The position numbers and the translations under genes are program-made. From Promerops cafer (lineage: Eukaryota; Chordata; Aves; Passeriformes; Nectariniidae), in assembly GCA_013398275.1 (NCBI GenBank), contig VZSE01013367.1:622200-686199 (forward strand): a DNA stretch of 64,000 nucleotides. Direction: 5' to 3'. Below, piece after piece: positions 49,119 through 61,494 of the stretch; position 1 is the stretch's first letter; each line of letters starts with the position of its first letter. The notes beneath the pieces are model-generated. The model saw only the letters and a list, made by a program, of their open reading frames with translations, made no database searches and was not told the origin of the DNA.

Positions 49119-50430
49119 TAAAACTGCTATTAATGAATGGATTAAAACCAGCCTAGCAAGCAGTGTTCCGTTCCTTTTCTGCTCTCAGCACTGAGAAAAT
49201 TGAGAACTTTCCCACTCTCCTTCTACTGCTCTGGTTGCTGAGAAAGAGAGGGAATGATGTTAATGACTTCAGTAGCAGTACTTACAGTTTGTCTGCCAGA
49301 AAGGGACAAGGGCTGAAGTTTGCTTGTAGTTGGTACAATGAGAGTTGTGGTGCTTTTTCCCTAGTGACTCTTGGGGTCTGTGTACAATGTGTTTCTCTCC
49401 TCCTTCATGACATGCTAAACAAATAATTGTTTCTATGCAACTTAATTTCTCATGTCAGTTTGTGGGTCCCTAGGCTAGATGTAGACCCCTGTTTTAGGTC
49501 CATATAAGCTTAACAGCAGTGGAGTTACATGGTTTTTTACCTCTCCTTTATGGATTCATGTTCCACTGTGACTACAAACCACAAGCCAGCAATGTCATCT
49601 GTTCAAGTCAGTGCATGTGGTCTGCATTGACCTTCCTCCACAAGTATGATAACGATTGTGGGAGAAGGCTGCAAGTTTTGCTTTTTTGTGTGTGTGTGGT
49701 AATGGACAACAGCTGCTAGACTGAAAGACACCCTTGTCCTCCCCCTCACCTCCCTTCCTGACTTTGTGCCCAACTGGGGCTAAGTACTCCTGCTGCCTTT
49801 TATTAATCTTCTCCTGGGACAGCACTATCAGTGGCCCATCAGCATTCAACATGCCCTCAGTCACTAGTGCTAACTCGATTAGGGCAGTGAGGAGTGACTT
49901 ACAGGGGAAGCTCTTCTCCACAGGCTGTATTTGCATACAGTGATTGATGCTGGTACCTCCTCTAAACACATCCACATTTTGCATTTTAAACAAAGCAATT
50001 GCTGTAGAGCTGCTCTCTGTCACTCCCTAGGATTCCCAGTGCCAGCATAGGAAGTACCTACTCTTTCTTGAAATGGCCTCTCCTTCTCAGAGGACACGGC
50101 AATGGGATGAGGAGAAGGTCACTGACCCCACCTAATACTTGAGGGCATGACACTTAAACCTATTATGTGTCCTGTCTTGTGAAGTGGCTTGTGGAGAGCT
50201 CTGGGCTGTGTGGTCAGTGTCACACAGTTGGTAGGCTTTCACTAAGAAGGTCAAGCTCATGTGGGGTACATAGCCTGAAGCCTCCTGAATTTCCTTGAGT
50301 CTTTCCTTGTCAGATTTCAGGCTCAAAGTAGGCTCCTGCCATATTCACCACAGCCTCTGTCTTGGGAATACATGCGCTAACTGCACCATGGAGCATTAAT
50401 ATATGTGTGTTTTATCCACAAGCATTTTTC

Positions 50431-50500
50431 ATATTATATGTGTGTATTATATGTATATATTATACATGTATGCCCCTCCCCCCCATATATGTATATAAAA
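50431..50500. repeat. AT/TG-rich low-complexity tract
   Basis: Alternating TATATG/TATA-type sequence interrupted by a C-rich CCCCTCCCCCCC block. The 79-codon frame covering it is an artefact of the simple sequence. Confidence 0.75.
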
Positions 50501-52174
50501 AAATTCATCTTGCAAATTGTCCTAAGAAGCAAAAGGTGCCATACTTCATTATTGCTTCTACTGTGGATTTTTTAGCAGGGTGTGTCCAAGTGAAATTCTG
50601 ATTTGGAGGTGGGGTGTCCTAGGCCATGTCTATGAAGAGGAAAGTGTACAAGGGAGGAAATGGGTGTGTTTAACTGCTTTTTAAAGGAAGGACAAAAGGA
50701 ACAAAAAAAAAATCGGTGGTGATACTGCTGGTATCACAGATTGCTTTGCAAAGTGGCAGTTGCTTTATCTTCTTTATTATATCCTAAGTGTTTCCTTTCT
50801 TTCAAAACAAAAGGAAATTTTCCCAGAAAGTAACCACTTTTGAACAGCAGCAGGGACTTATCTGTAGTTGAGGCTGTGAGTCCCTTGGAGCAGGCACTCA
50901 GTCCTCCCCTTTGTCCCTGGGGTGCAGGGATCACTATGGAAGCTAAATAAACAAGTATCACTTACATCCACTGTCTAGAGGTCCCAGAAAGAATGGCTCC
51001 AGAGGCTGCCAGTGCTCTTTGCCTTGCAGATTGCCTGCTGCACTGTGAGGCAACCTTCAACAAAATTCAGAGGCCTGCTGGCACAATGTTCCAGTGAGGC
51101 CCAGAAGAGTTTTGATAAGGCTTAGTAGGAAATACCTGTTTTCATTCATTCCTGTCATTACTTTCTCATCTTTGTGCTTATCTTAAAGGACTTGCCATGT
51201 ACTGCTAGTTGCCCATTTCATGTCAGAAAATGTCATGGTTGTGCAGAACCAGGCACTTCACCATTGGGCTCACACTGTCTGGCTCTGTAGACGTGGGAGC
51301 TCCATGGTGAAGGTGGCCCTTTCATCTCCTGCCACACTATATTAATTTTGCAAATGTGACAAGCTCAGCTTTGCAAAAAATAACATATTGCCCATGTCTT
51401 GTTCTATTTAATATTGTATTCAAATGGTCCAAGTGCTCAGCGATGTGGGCTGGGGGCACGGCTCTGCAGACTTCTTTGTCACTTGAGTGGCAGCTGGCAT
51501 CCAGGAGTAATTATAGCTGTTCAGTGCTATGGTACATCAAACCTCTTGGGGATTTGTGGGGCATCAGGTGCATGGTGACTCAGAGGCAAGAACAGAGATG
51601 CTCCAGTTCCCAAGCCATAAAGGTCATAATCTTTAGAAATCCTGATATCCTTAGACTTAGATCTACTGAAATCCTGATAAACTTAGACTTTGGACTTCAG
51701 TGAAAAGGAAGCATTGCAGTGACCTTGCAGAGAGCATTCCAATTTTCCAGAAATACAAACAGAGAGATTTAGACCTTAGGAGTTTGAAAGTGAATTGCAT
51801 TGCCATCATGTGGATGCACGGAAGCTAACGTCTAGTTAGAAAAATTCTGGAACCCAAGTTTATTAGTTAGAAATAAAAACAAAGTCATGATAGTTATGAA
51901 AGTTGTTAAGTCAGAATGCTTATCAAAATGTGGAATAAAATTATAATAACAATTTAACTGTGGTACTGTCCGAGTAAACACTGAAGTTAGTTTGACCCAA
52001 GTAATACGGGTTATTCGTATGAATTTGAGTCTAACATGTTCATTAATGTCACTACTTAGTGACATTTGGGGCTTACAGAATTAGGTGTTAGAAACATTAA
52101 GTAATTAGAAAATGAATGTGCAAAATAGCTAAACTGGTATGGGATCAACATGATTCTTTTATATCTTCTTCAAG

Positions 52175-52261
52175 GTGGTATTTCCAGACACGGAACTGCA
52201 TGAAGAGGTGTTAGGGAAAATCCTATCTGCTCTGCTTGAACAATTAAAGCTGTTAAAACTG
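52175..52261 (+). CDS. Possible internal coding exon, unidentified product
   Basis: A pyrimidine-rich acceptor (TTTTATATCTTCTTCAAG) precedes an 87-base open segment followed by a GT donor (CTG|GTAACT, weak). It is open in only one of the three frames. The 29 residues run VVFPDTELHEEVLGKILSAL then LEQLKLLKL, a plausible amphipathic helix with regularly spaced leucines. Length is a multiple of three, so it would be a phase 0-0 exon. I do not recognise the protein. Chance remains a serious alternative because short open stretches with splice-like ends are frequent. Confidence 0.25.
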
Positions 52262-54194
52262 GTAACTCCTTTCATTTCTACTTAAGTAAATGTGATTTTA
52301 TGTAGCAATTGCAGTACCAGAAGCAAACTTGCCAAATTAATGAGTGTTGATTAAGCTCTATGTCATCTTAAATTAATCTAAGTCAACAATGACTACTCAA
52401 GATAGGGTAGGTTTGCAAATACTCATGGTGCAAAGATCTAAACAGAAGATGTGAAACTGTAATAGTGCCAGTCTGTGCTCTTTTAGGGCATGTCAACTGC
52501 AGGCTGGGTGCCTGTGTGCCTCTAGCCTAGGTTTTTGCAGGACACATACCTGAGCTCCTGAGTTTTCTGATTGGGATCTTCTACTACTCTGCCTCTAGCC
52601 TCTGATGTTTCCCTGTGGGTAAGAACCTAGCATATTGCCTGGCTGGCCCAGAAGAAACCCATGCTGGTTTCTGTCTTCTGCTTCAAGCTCCTCTGCTCCC
52701 AGTTCCTCGAGTGGAGCATACTCTCTATCTGTTACATGCCCTGCTCCTGACTCGTCACCTCCTGGCTGAGCCCTCAATAGCCTGGCCATAGCCTGGCCAG
52801 CATCCTTCATAGGTCGCTGCTACCTCCCACGACTTGTTCAGAAAAAGGTGTTGTGCTGCAATATAAAAGCAAATCCTGAGTCAGGCACAAAACTGAGACA
52901 CCTGCTGGATCATTCTCTTCAGTGTGTCTTACCAAGGAAACTGCAGAGGTGATCTGGCCTTTCATTTCATCCTAAGACTCCATCTGGATAGGAATCATAT
53001 AAGGGTTTGTGTAGAAAACTCTTTGCTAAAGTGTTCTTACAGGTGGTTGCATGGTCTTAACACGGTAAAGCACAGTTTGCAGTGGTTTAAGCAATTGGCC
53101 TCCTAGAATATATAGTTCTTGTCTGTTAAGGCTGGGACAAGTGAGAGACTGACGGTGGATCACTGGGACATCAGGTAGGATCTCTGCTGCTGCCACTTTT
53201 CATTGTAGTACCCACAATGGCAATAGAGTTATGATGTGAATAAATACAAATATTTCCTTATGCAGTTTTCCCCAGGACAGAATTAGGTGAAAAGAAGGAA
53301 GATGGAAAGCCTTTTTTTTTTTTTTTTCCTGCAGGATATAGCTGAATGCACAAAAAGTAAAGAGGATTGACTTAAGCAGGAGACTTCAGAAGAATCAACA
53401 GGTCTTTTAAAGTAGTCAGAAGCAGTGGACAGAGGGCAAGGACACTGGAGCAAAATGAAATGAATTCTTTGTGGTAGTCCTTCCCTGTGATTCTAATTTT
53501 ACTTGATAATTCAACCAATTTACCTGATTCAGAGTAAAGTTCAGTGGTCTGTGACTTCCCAGATCATCCCAAATTCCTTTTTTAGAACAACTTACAGCAT
53601 TTGCTACCCTTCATTACTCCAGTATAACAGCTGACTTTAATCAGAGAATTCATGTCTTCATCAGCTCAGCCACTTCCATTCAAAACTCCTACAGATCTCT
53701 TGGATGTACATGATACACTGTGCTGGTGATTTATCTGTTATTTAGCAACTTGTTCCAACATCTTCTCTCCTGACACTTCAGACTCAGGAGGTGTCTCATC
53801 TTCATTACTTGGAAAGGGTAATTCTAGGAGAGATGTCTCTCCAGTGGGTCTCTCTCTGGTGCAGTCTGGCACATCTTTTGATGTCTGGGCAAGTACTTGT
53901 CTTTAAGGCCTGCTTCTCTTTCTTGTGTGCTGCAGAGACACAGCCATCTCTTCTCCACAAAGAAGAGCACCAGGAACCACATGAATGTGGGAGCAGGAGA
54001 CACCCTGTACCTCACACAAATGTATATGGGTTGAGCTGCATTTCAGCAGCTGCAATTTTTGCTGCTGGGAAGCAGTCACAGAACTTCTAACACTCCTCAC
54101 TCCCTCTTTTTTGGATTCTTTGCTCCTGGCTATCAAAACATAGATTTGTGGTAATAGGTTAAATTCTGCTTTTTAGACAAAGAGATGATTAGAT
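52262..54194. other. Unique non-coding DNA
   Basis: No gene or repeat recognised except a 16-base T run (53312-53327). Overlapping short frames near 53800-54140 are shadows. Confidence 0.5.
53312..53327. repeat. T16 homopolymer
   Basis: Uninterrupted run of 16 thymines; a simple repeat, not linked to a transposon that I can identify. Confidence 0.8.
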
Positions 54195-54431
54195 ATTTGG
54201 AAGATTAGATATTAAGAAGAAATTCTTTACTGTGAGGGTGATGAAACACTGGACCAGGTTGCCCAGAGAAGCTGTGGCTGCCACATCCCTGGAAGTGCTC
54301 ATGACCAGGCTAGATGGGGCTTTAAGCAACCTGGTCTGGTCAAAGGTGTCCCTGCACATGGCAGAAGGATTTGAAGGAGATGATCTTCACAGTCCCCTTC
54401 CAACTCAAACAGTTCTATGATTCTATGATCC
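54195..54431 (+). mobile_element. CR1 LINE 3' terminal fragment
   Basis: AGATATTAAGAAGAAATTCT, GGACCAGGTTGCCCAGAGAA, GATGGGGCTTTAAGCAACCT and CCCCTTCCAACTCAAACAGT are followed by the tail TTCTATGATTCTATGATC. Only about 235 bases of the 3' end are left. Motif preservation indicates a relatively young copy. Confidence 0.93.
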
Positions 54432-57239
54432 AACAGAAAAGAATATTGTGCCCATGTCTCCCTACTCCCATTAAGAAGCAAAGGCTGGGGACTATGAGGG
54501 AAAGAAGTAACAGAAGAAAGATAATTTATTTATTTAACCTGCTTAGCAGCAGTAGCTGTGAAGCATAAAGCTATCTGCAAAGGCTGGTTGATTCCTCAGC
54601 AAAGTCTGAAGCACAGAGATGCTGTGGTACTGCTTAATGTTCCCTTTGTGTTATTATTATATTTTTTTATTTCCTGTTTATTTCAGAGGTACTATGTGTT
54701 CCTGACTTGCTGGGTAGCTAGTTACCTGATGAGTGCTCATGGAAGAGATGATTATTTCATATCTCCATCATGGCTGGGAGGTCACGTGGATACTTTTGTG
54801 AAGGACATCTAGCCAGGTCTGCTCACCTTGTGAAACATTGTCCCAGTGCAGATTAGTTGCTCTCCCTTGGCATCTAACAGGTGAATTGCAACTACTCATG
54901 GACATAGCCCAGAGAGTTTGTGTTGCAGTTTCTGTTCTTTGACTCTTTTGAGTCTGCCAGATGAACAATTTGCGCTGTGGAGGGTGCAGAGCCAGGTTCA
55001 GTGAAAAGGGCATTTGCTGTGGTGACCTGTGTGAGCATTAATGTAACCAGCAGAGTATGGGACCTGCTACCAAGGAGGTGACAGCCTCAGTGCTTCGCGT
55101 GATGTCACTGACAACTCGGGGGTAAGTTATTTATTCCTTGTACTGAACAAATAACACACACAGTGGGCAGCTGTAGGTCTGCTTGTGGAGATACCTTTGC
55201 TTGTGAAAATGTCCAGAGGACTGACAGGAGCAGCTTAGCAACATGCTATAGGACACACAGCAATCAGAAGCTCTGGAATGAGTCATTGATGCACCCTTTT
55301 GTGAATGTGTTCCATGTGAAAGCAATACCCAAAGACAATTGTCCAAGCTAATTCAGCCAACAGAGTGATTAGGTCTCCCAGAATTTGAGAGGTCCCAAGC
55401 ATCTTCCATATTAGGTTTTCAGTCACTTTTTACTTATTTGCAAGCCCCATTCCCTGGGGAGGAAGAGGTGAGCCAGGGGCCTGCTGTGTGTGCAGGGAGC
55501 AGCCATGGAATGAAAAGGAGGACCCTGCCCAAAATGCTTGCAGTAGGCAATGGATGGCAGAAGGAAGTGCTGAGCTGTAATGGCTCAGTGTGCTGGGCAG
55601 AGGTGTTATCCAGCTGCACTCTATCTTACAAAGTTCAGAATACACTCAGGGTGTATTCCTCTCACAGAGTTTTACTCTGCTTGCAGCTTAGGCTGATGGG
55701 CTCAGAGGAGATCTGCAAAATAGTGTCATATTTGCTTTAATTATAATTCTACATAGCATTTTTATAGTTATGACAATAACATCATTTTGGTAAACTCAAA
55801 GCATTTTTTTTTTGCCTGTCTATGGAGGTTTTGTTTCCCCCTTGCACATTTGCAGATGCCAGTACCCAGTCCTAAGGTAGTGCAGGCATTTTCTTTTTCT
55901 TTTAAAATGATGGAGTGGTCTCTTGATTCAAGCAAATTGAGAAACAGAGCCTAATGTATGTCCAGGCAGTCTTTGTTCTTTTTTACTCATTGTTTCTCTC
56001 ATGTTTACATTTCTAGGCACATTTAGAAGGTGTCTATGATTAATTTATAAAAGGTTTTTATTTTCTGTGATCATTTAGTGTGAATTTCATAGTGTTTCTA
56101 TAATTGCTGTAACTCAGTTTGGATTAATAACTATTTGCAAAGGAAACACAGCATCATGGGAATGCAACTGATCTAGTTAAAGCACTGGCACCACCACATG
56201 TGGCTGTGTGCTGTCCTGCTGCATGGCCTCACTGGCTTATGCTGGCAGGATTTTGAGGTTCTCTTGAGTTGTGCAGTGGGGTCTGAGGTGAACATGGTAT
56301 TTCTCTGATTTGGCATAGTTTGTCCAATTAACTAGAGCTGCTGCAGCAGCTGCTGTGATCTAATCTTGCTGTGGACATAAGTTTGAGAATTATAGGAAAG
56401 GATAACTTGACCTAAAGGGCATCAATGGTGTAATTTCACAAATACCCTCCTGTAGCCCTTCCTTTGGTTTGGAGAATGTCGTTTAGGTGACATTGCATTT
56501 CTTGCAGCACTGGAAAGCCAGGACATCTGAGCAAAACTCCAGCAATGGGGAACAATAAACATTGTTAGCTGGGGTGACTCTCCTTCCAAGTGGAGGGTGT
56601 CCAGAACAGAGAGCTGGCTCCTAGCCACAGGGGCCTTGTTTTTAAGGAAGCTGGAACAGTCTATCCCACTAGAGGTCTGGAGAAGTTCAGTGTGATTGGC
56701 TGCCACAGGGGATGGGATTGTGACCTCTCACCCACATTTGTGGCCTCTCACCCACACTTTTCTGGCAGTGTGCCAGAAACAGGACAGGAGGAGGGAGCCA
56801 GGAGAAAAAGAGACTGTCTAGTAGTGTAAAAACCAAAAATATATCCAAGCTAGCCAGGGAAATAGGCTGGATCAGAGCAGGAATCTTGTGACAAGAAATC
56901 TTAAGAGTTGTGATGAAAAGAAGAAATGTGCAGAAGGAGTGATTTAGGGTTTTCTGCGGCTAGAAAAAGTGAGTCTGAGCTAGAAGAGTTCAAGACAGCA
57001 GAAGAGCTGGGGATAGCACCCCTAAAAGCTGGTGTCTGTGCCAATGCTGAAACCATCCCTCCCTTAGGACACTGCTGAATATTTCTGGTGTAATGACAAA
57101 ACCAATGGGGGACATAAGTGATAACCCAAGTCTTGCTTACAAGGGCTCATTAGATCAAAAAATGTCTGATGAAACCATATTTCCTAAGACTGACCCAGAG
57201 GATCACTGATTTGTACTAACATTAACTACTGACAAAAAT
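54432..57239. other. Unique non-coding DNA
   Basis: No gene recognised. A plus-strand open stretch after a TTTCCTGTTTATTTCAG acceptor-like sequence (from 54687 to a TAG near 54812) lacks a partner exon. A CpG-bearing patch near 55090-55130 ends at a GGTAAGT donor-like sequence. An imperfect 20-bp tandem repeat lies at 56720-56759. Confidence 0.45.
56720..56759. repeat. 20-bp tandem duplication
   Basis: Two adjacent copies of a GTG-CCTCTCACCCACA-TT unit (GTGACCTCTCACCCACATTT and GTGGCCTCTCACCCACACTT), differing at two positions. Confidence 0.85.
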
Positions 57240-57800
57240 ATAAACAAGAGTTTGGTTGATGTGTTAGAGTTTAATAATGTAAATAGTAATAGAAAATTAT
57301 TTGCAGCAATGACTGCTTTCAGTGTTGCAATGCAAAAGAATTTGCAATGCTGGAAATGCAATTATTGAAGGTGATTATAATTTTGACTTCAGTTAAATAA
57401 TTTTCATTCCAGGTATAACACTCTTCACTCCAATGAGATTATTTATAACTTACGTATTGCACTTGAATTAATTGGCATATGGTGCAAATTAACCCCTCTC
57501 AAAAACATGATTTACGTGCTTTGTTCTAACTGATCTATTAAATGCAGCTTTGTTTTATGTTGATTCTTGCCAATTAGGCAAAGGGATTTGAGTTTACACT
57601 GCCCTGGCTTCTCTTTATCTGATCATTGCCCTGCTTTTTATAGTTTAACAATTGCAGTTACATCAGGGATATATGATAAAGCTTATTGAAAAGGTAATGC
57701 CAGTTTCTTAAAATCAGAGAGAAAATGTATAATAATTTCATCAAAATAATGAATTTGTTTCTCATCCTTTTTATAGAATGGTCAATGTGCTGATTTTAAG
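57240..57800. promoter_or_regulatory. Long AT-rich candidate conserved non-coding element
   Basis: Over 500 bases without repeat signature and nearly without open frames on either strand, with dense homeodomain/POU-like sites: TTGAATTAATTGGCATATGG, GCAAATTAACCCC, ACATGATTTACGTGC, TCTATTAAATGCAGC, TTGCCAATTAGGC. This density suits a vertebrate developmental enhancer. It is an inference from texture; no alignment was possible. Confidence 0.45.
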
Positions 57801-58806
57801 TACTTAAAGAAGTAAGAGATTGGTATTTCTGAATTAAGCAAGCTGGGACTTCTAAACAGAAATCAACTTCTTACCACGCCATAGGAAGAAATACATTAAA
57901 ATTTTTTTTTGTTCAATATGTCAAGGAATGCCTTAAAATATGCAGGGTTTAAAACATTCATTTGTATTATAATAAAAGGATTATATCAGAAAACGTGCCT
58001 TATTAGTTTCCTCCGTTTTTCAGGTGGATGAAAAAGAGAAAAAGATTGAGGAAAAGACTGCATCTTTATAAAGGAGGAAGGATTCCAACATGTTATTGTT
58101 ATTATTATTAGGAAAACGTGATTTAAATAGGCTAATATTATTTCTAAGTTACTTTGAAGGCAATTGTGAGCTGCAGTAGTGCTGTGAATGAAAGCATTAC
58201 TAAATAATGCAATGGGTGTGTACATTTTTGTATAGCTAGCTACAGCATGAGGGATCTCTACATGTCTGTGTATCTCAGATAGGGATTAGATTTTTGTACT
58301 TGTCTTTAAAGCATCAAGATCAAGTGATGGAAGGCAGCCATTTGCCTTTTTCATTGTCACATTTTCCTAACTTGATTGGGGCTGAGTGTACCCAGGGAAG
58401 GGGTAAGGCTGTACTTCCTCCCTGAAAGGAAATGGCTGTGGCTAAAATCAAGAGATCTAGAAGATTGTGAATGGAAAGGAAAATTGGGCAGGATCTTTGA
58501 TCCTTAAATTTAAGGACCTTTGATCCTTAAATTGCTGGGAGACTTAATTATACTTCTTTGCGATGTTTTTATGTTCTTTGGTCATCTGCTGCTGGCCATG
58601 TTAGCAGAGAGGGGTGGTGAGGTAAATGGGTCTGTGGTCTGAACCAACAGAGATATTCCTGCATGTGCTGTGTGTGCTGCCAAGAGATGGTTGCAGTAAG
58701 CATATGACTCATTATATTTATGAAGGACTCTGTGAAGCACTGAAGTCTTTAGCAAATCTGTGATATGTCATTGGTAGCTGTTTTCTTTCTTCTGTTTTTC
58801 TTGCAG
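57801..58806. other. Non-coding DNA, possible continuation of the element
   Basis: About 57940-58235 is also AT-rich and repeat-free, with a (TTA)n run near 58092-58110. A direct repeat of TTTGATCCTTAAATT overlaps the perfect palindrome CCTTAAATTTAAGG at 58502-58515. No gene recognised before 58807. Confidence 0.4.
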
Positions 58807-58895
58807 AAGACGCTTTGAGCCTCTGGCTAGTTCTGATCTTTCCTGTGACTTCACTTATAATTATTTGGCTGCTGCTGCTCTCAGCACACTGCTAG
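58807..58895 (+). CDS. Possible coding exon A of an unidentified gene
   Basis: A strong acceptor (TTTTCTTTCTTCTGTTTTTCTTGCAG) and a consensus-like donor (CTAG|GTTAGT) bound 89 bases. Read with one leading base, 29 codons are open (RRFEPLASSDLSCDFTYNYL, then AAAALSTLL) and end in phase 1, which matches the entry phase of the segment at 61495. A second frame encodes a hydrophobic stretch (DALSLWLVLIFPVTSLIIIW, then LLLLSAHC) ending in TAG exactly at the junction, so the true frame, if any, is uncertain. Product not recognised. Chance is a realistic alternative. Confidence 0.25.
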
Positions 58896-59113
58896 GTTAG
58901 TTCTCCTGCTCCCCAGGCACAGGTGTTCTGCTTTTCCCATGTTGTCATTTCAAAAATGCTGCAATGGGAGAAAATGTCTTTCTAAAGAAAGCCAAGCAGA
59001 CAGTGCAATCTGTCCAGCTTTCCATTACTGGAAGTTGAACACTGAAGTTTTCTGTACCTCAAGCAATGTTTGCTTTGATTTCCTGTGTAATACCTTGGCC
59101 TGAAAGAGAAAAA

Positions 59114-59153
59114 TCATCACAGAACCATAGAATGGCCTGAGTTGGAAGGGAAA
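59114..59153 (-). mobile_element. CR1 LINE, extreme 3' tip, antisense
   Basis: ATCACAGAACCATAGAATGG followed by CCTGAGTTGGAAGGGAA is the reverse complement of the CR1 3' terminus. Only about 40 bases survive, a typical very short 5'-truncated insertion. Confidence 0.75.
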
Positions 59154-60690
59154 GTTCTCTTGCTGGTTTTTCTTTTATTTTGTGTGTAGGTAGCCACTAA
59201 AAACTACTGAGTTCATGTTGTAACATTTGAAATTTAAGAACATATCCCAGCAGTTAAGCATGCCCTTAACTTTGGTGGGAGAAATGTGTTTAGAGAACTC
59301 AGCATTGATTAGTAAAGAAACCTGTTTCTCTCTCCAGCTAATCAGAGAAATTAGAGTATTTTCCTACTATTTCCTGGGAAGCTCATCTGTAAGAGGAAAT
59401 ATCAGGGTTGGCCTCAGTTTCTCTCAATGCTACGTGGGTTTACTATGAAGACAATCCCCTTCTCTTTCTTTCTTTAATTCCAGTGTGAGTGAACACTAGT
59501 AAGCAAAGTGAGGAAAGCGTCAAACAAACCTAGACAAAGGACACCCAGGAAATGCCAGTAAGGCAGCCACAACTTTAAAGTAAGGGACCAGGGAATGCTA
59601 ACAGCCTTTAAATGCTGTTTGAAGAGTGGTGCTCAAGCTCTCTGTAGTCCGTGGTCTATCCTTACCAATCTCTTGACACCATCAGATCCAGTGCCACACG
59701 AACTTTGCAGAACCCCAAAAGGCACAAATTGTCATCCCTTTGCTATATTTAATCTGAAGTAGGGTCCATTTTAAAGTCCTATTGGGGTGGCCAAATCCAA
59801 ACCTTCTGTGAATGGATACAAAATTCAGAGGACTTATGCATGCAGCGTAGGTGGTCTGTGTGTGACTGTGAGCTGAGTATGTGAACTTGAAAGGGGATTG
59901 TGTTCATTCCAAGACTGTGTCCGTCACAGTCAGGGTGCTGCTGACTGTGGGGCTGGGAGTAGCTGTTTCCAGAGTAGAAAAAGCTTGTCACACTTCACAT
60001 CCCACTACAGCTCTGTGCTCATCTTGTTTTTTCATTCAGGCTCATTTTTAGCTTGTGGCCTTTCCCACTGGCCACCACTAATTCAGCCACCACCTCCTCT
60101 TCAGAGGGCAGGCTGAGCAGCCTCTTGATTGCCTGGTTTGGTGCATCATCCCAGTGAGTGCCACTGCCCAAAAGAAGGACGTTAGCAGTGTTGGCTGAGG
60201 TGTGTTGGAGATGGAGGTGCTTAAGCAAGGTGGGATGGTGTCTGGTGCATCTGATAGAATCAGAGGTAGAACAAAAACCTGGCATCCTTATTTCTCACAT
60301 CTCTGCCCCAATTATCAGAGTGCATTTCCTTCTGCTTTCTCAAGCAGCTATGAGCTTTCCCTCTTGTGCCGCTTGACCACCAGAAAAACGTGAATGCCAC
60401 AACTTTAGCACTTCCATTCACTTCATAAGCACTGGGCAGCTGCTGTAATGCTTGCAACACTCATGATGTTACTGCTGGGTTTAAGCCAATGGTCTATTTT
60501 ATGATTAGAGTGGTTGTTTTTCACTGGAACAGCTTCCTGTTTATTCCTTGCACCACTGAAGTATAGAACATGGAAAGAAAAGGAGTGAGGGGGAGAAATA
60601 GACTTGTCTGTGGCAGAGACCGGCAAGAGTGCCTGTCTTAAGAGTTCTCAGCAAAGCTCATCTCACAAAAACTCGGAAGCTTGCTGAGAA

Positions 60691-60705
60691 TTTTTTTTTT
60701 TTTTT
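60691..60705. repeat. T15 homopolymer
   Basis: Uninterrupted run of 15 thymines. Confidence 0.8.
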
Positions 60706-61494
60706 AATGGGAAAACATGAAATGAGCATTTCTAAGTGGGAGGGCTGGGGGTTTCCTGCTCTTCTGCAGCAAATACTGACAGATCATGCCTTCCCCCCCA
60801 CCATGGCCTTTTCTATGGAGCCATGTGCACCCCGGGGGACAGAACAGAGCAGCTCCTAAACACAATAAACATTACGCTGTCTGCATTAGCTTTTACATTT
60901 CTTTGTTTTATTTCTTGTTTTGTTTGAAATGACCTGTACCACAGGAATACAATTTATTTAACAGGTTGTTATTTTTTTAGGAGCAGATAATAGTTAAGTA
61001 GATACTGTTTATTTCACTGTCTATGACTCCCTGCATCATTCTCACAGCCTCTGTCTCTCTCTGGCTTCTCCAGGTAACCCAGCCACAAGAACAACAGAAC
61101 AGCCTTTGGCCATATGATTGATTATAGCTTGTGGATACAAAGTGGAAGCTCTGTTTTCTTAGCTCCAATTCGTAATAAAAGCTCAACATGTTACATTCTA
61201 GGGTCTTTCTCAATTACTTGCCCCTCTAGTAGCTGCTTACGTGTTTCTGGTGAAGCATGTTTTATTTTATATATTTATTATAGTTTAAAAAAAAAAGATG
61301 ACATAGCTTACAAAGAGAAAAATAATGCCCCCTTAGCATGAGCAATACTGCAAGGTTCTGATTGTTGTGGGGACGTTTCTTGTAGCTTCACAGTTTTGCT
61401 GCAAGGTGTAATGCCCAAGTTTCCTAAGAAACCTAAATTCAGATTGGTAATTTACCTTTTAATTGATCCCTGTGAAATTTGTTTTGCATTACAG

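Larger units (their letters stand above)
48824..52174. other. Unique non-coding DNA
   Basis: Holds a CTCF-like motif at 49105-49118, a short GT run near 49688-49697 and an AT/TG-rich low-complexity tract at about 50431-50500. The 142-codon minus-strand frame (49595-50023) has no identifiable domain. No gene supported. Confidence 0.5.
58896..61494. other. Possible intron; holds a CR1 tail and a CNE-like block
   Basis: If exon A is real this is its 2.6-kb intron. It contains an antisense CR1 3' tip (59114-59153), a 15-base T run (60691-60705) and a repeat-free AT-rich stretch at about 60840-61250 (CAATAAACATTACGCTGTCT, ATATGATTGATTATAGC) that may be conserved. The frames near 59900-60460 overlap on both strands and have no domain. 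Confidence 0.4.

Noticed and set aside
49595..50023. 142-codon minus-strand ORF
   Set aside because: No protein-like features, no splice support and several competing frames on the other strand.
54687..54812. Open segment after a good acceptor, ending in TAG
   Set aside because: No upstream or downstream partner with matching phase and unconvincing composition; not strong enough to list as an exon.
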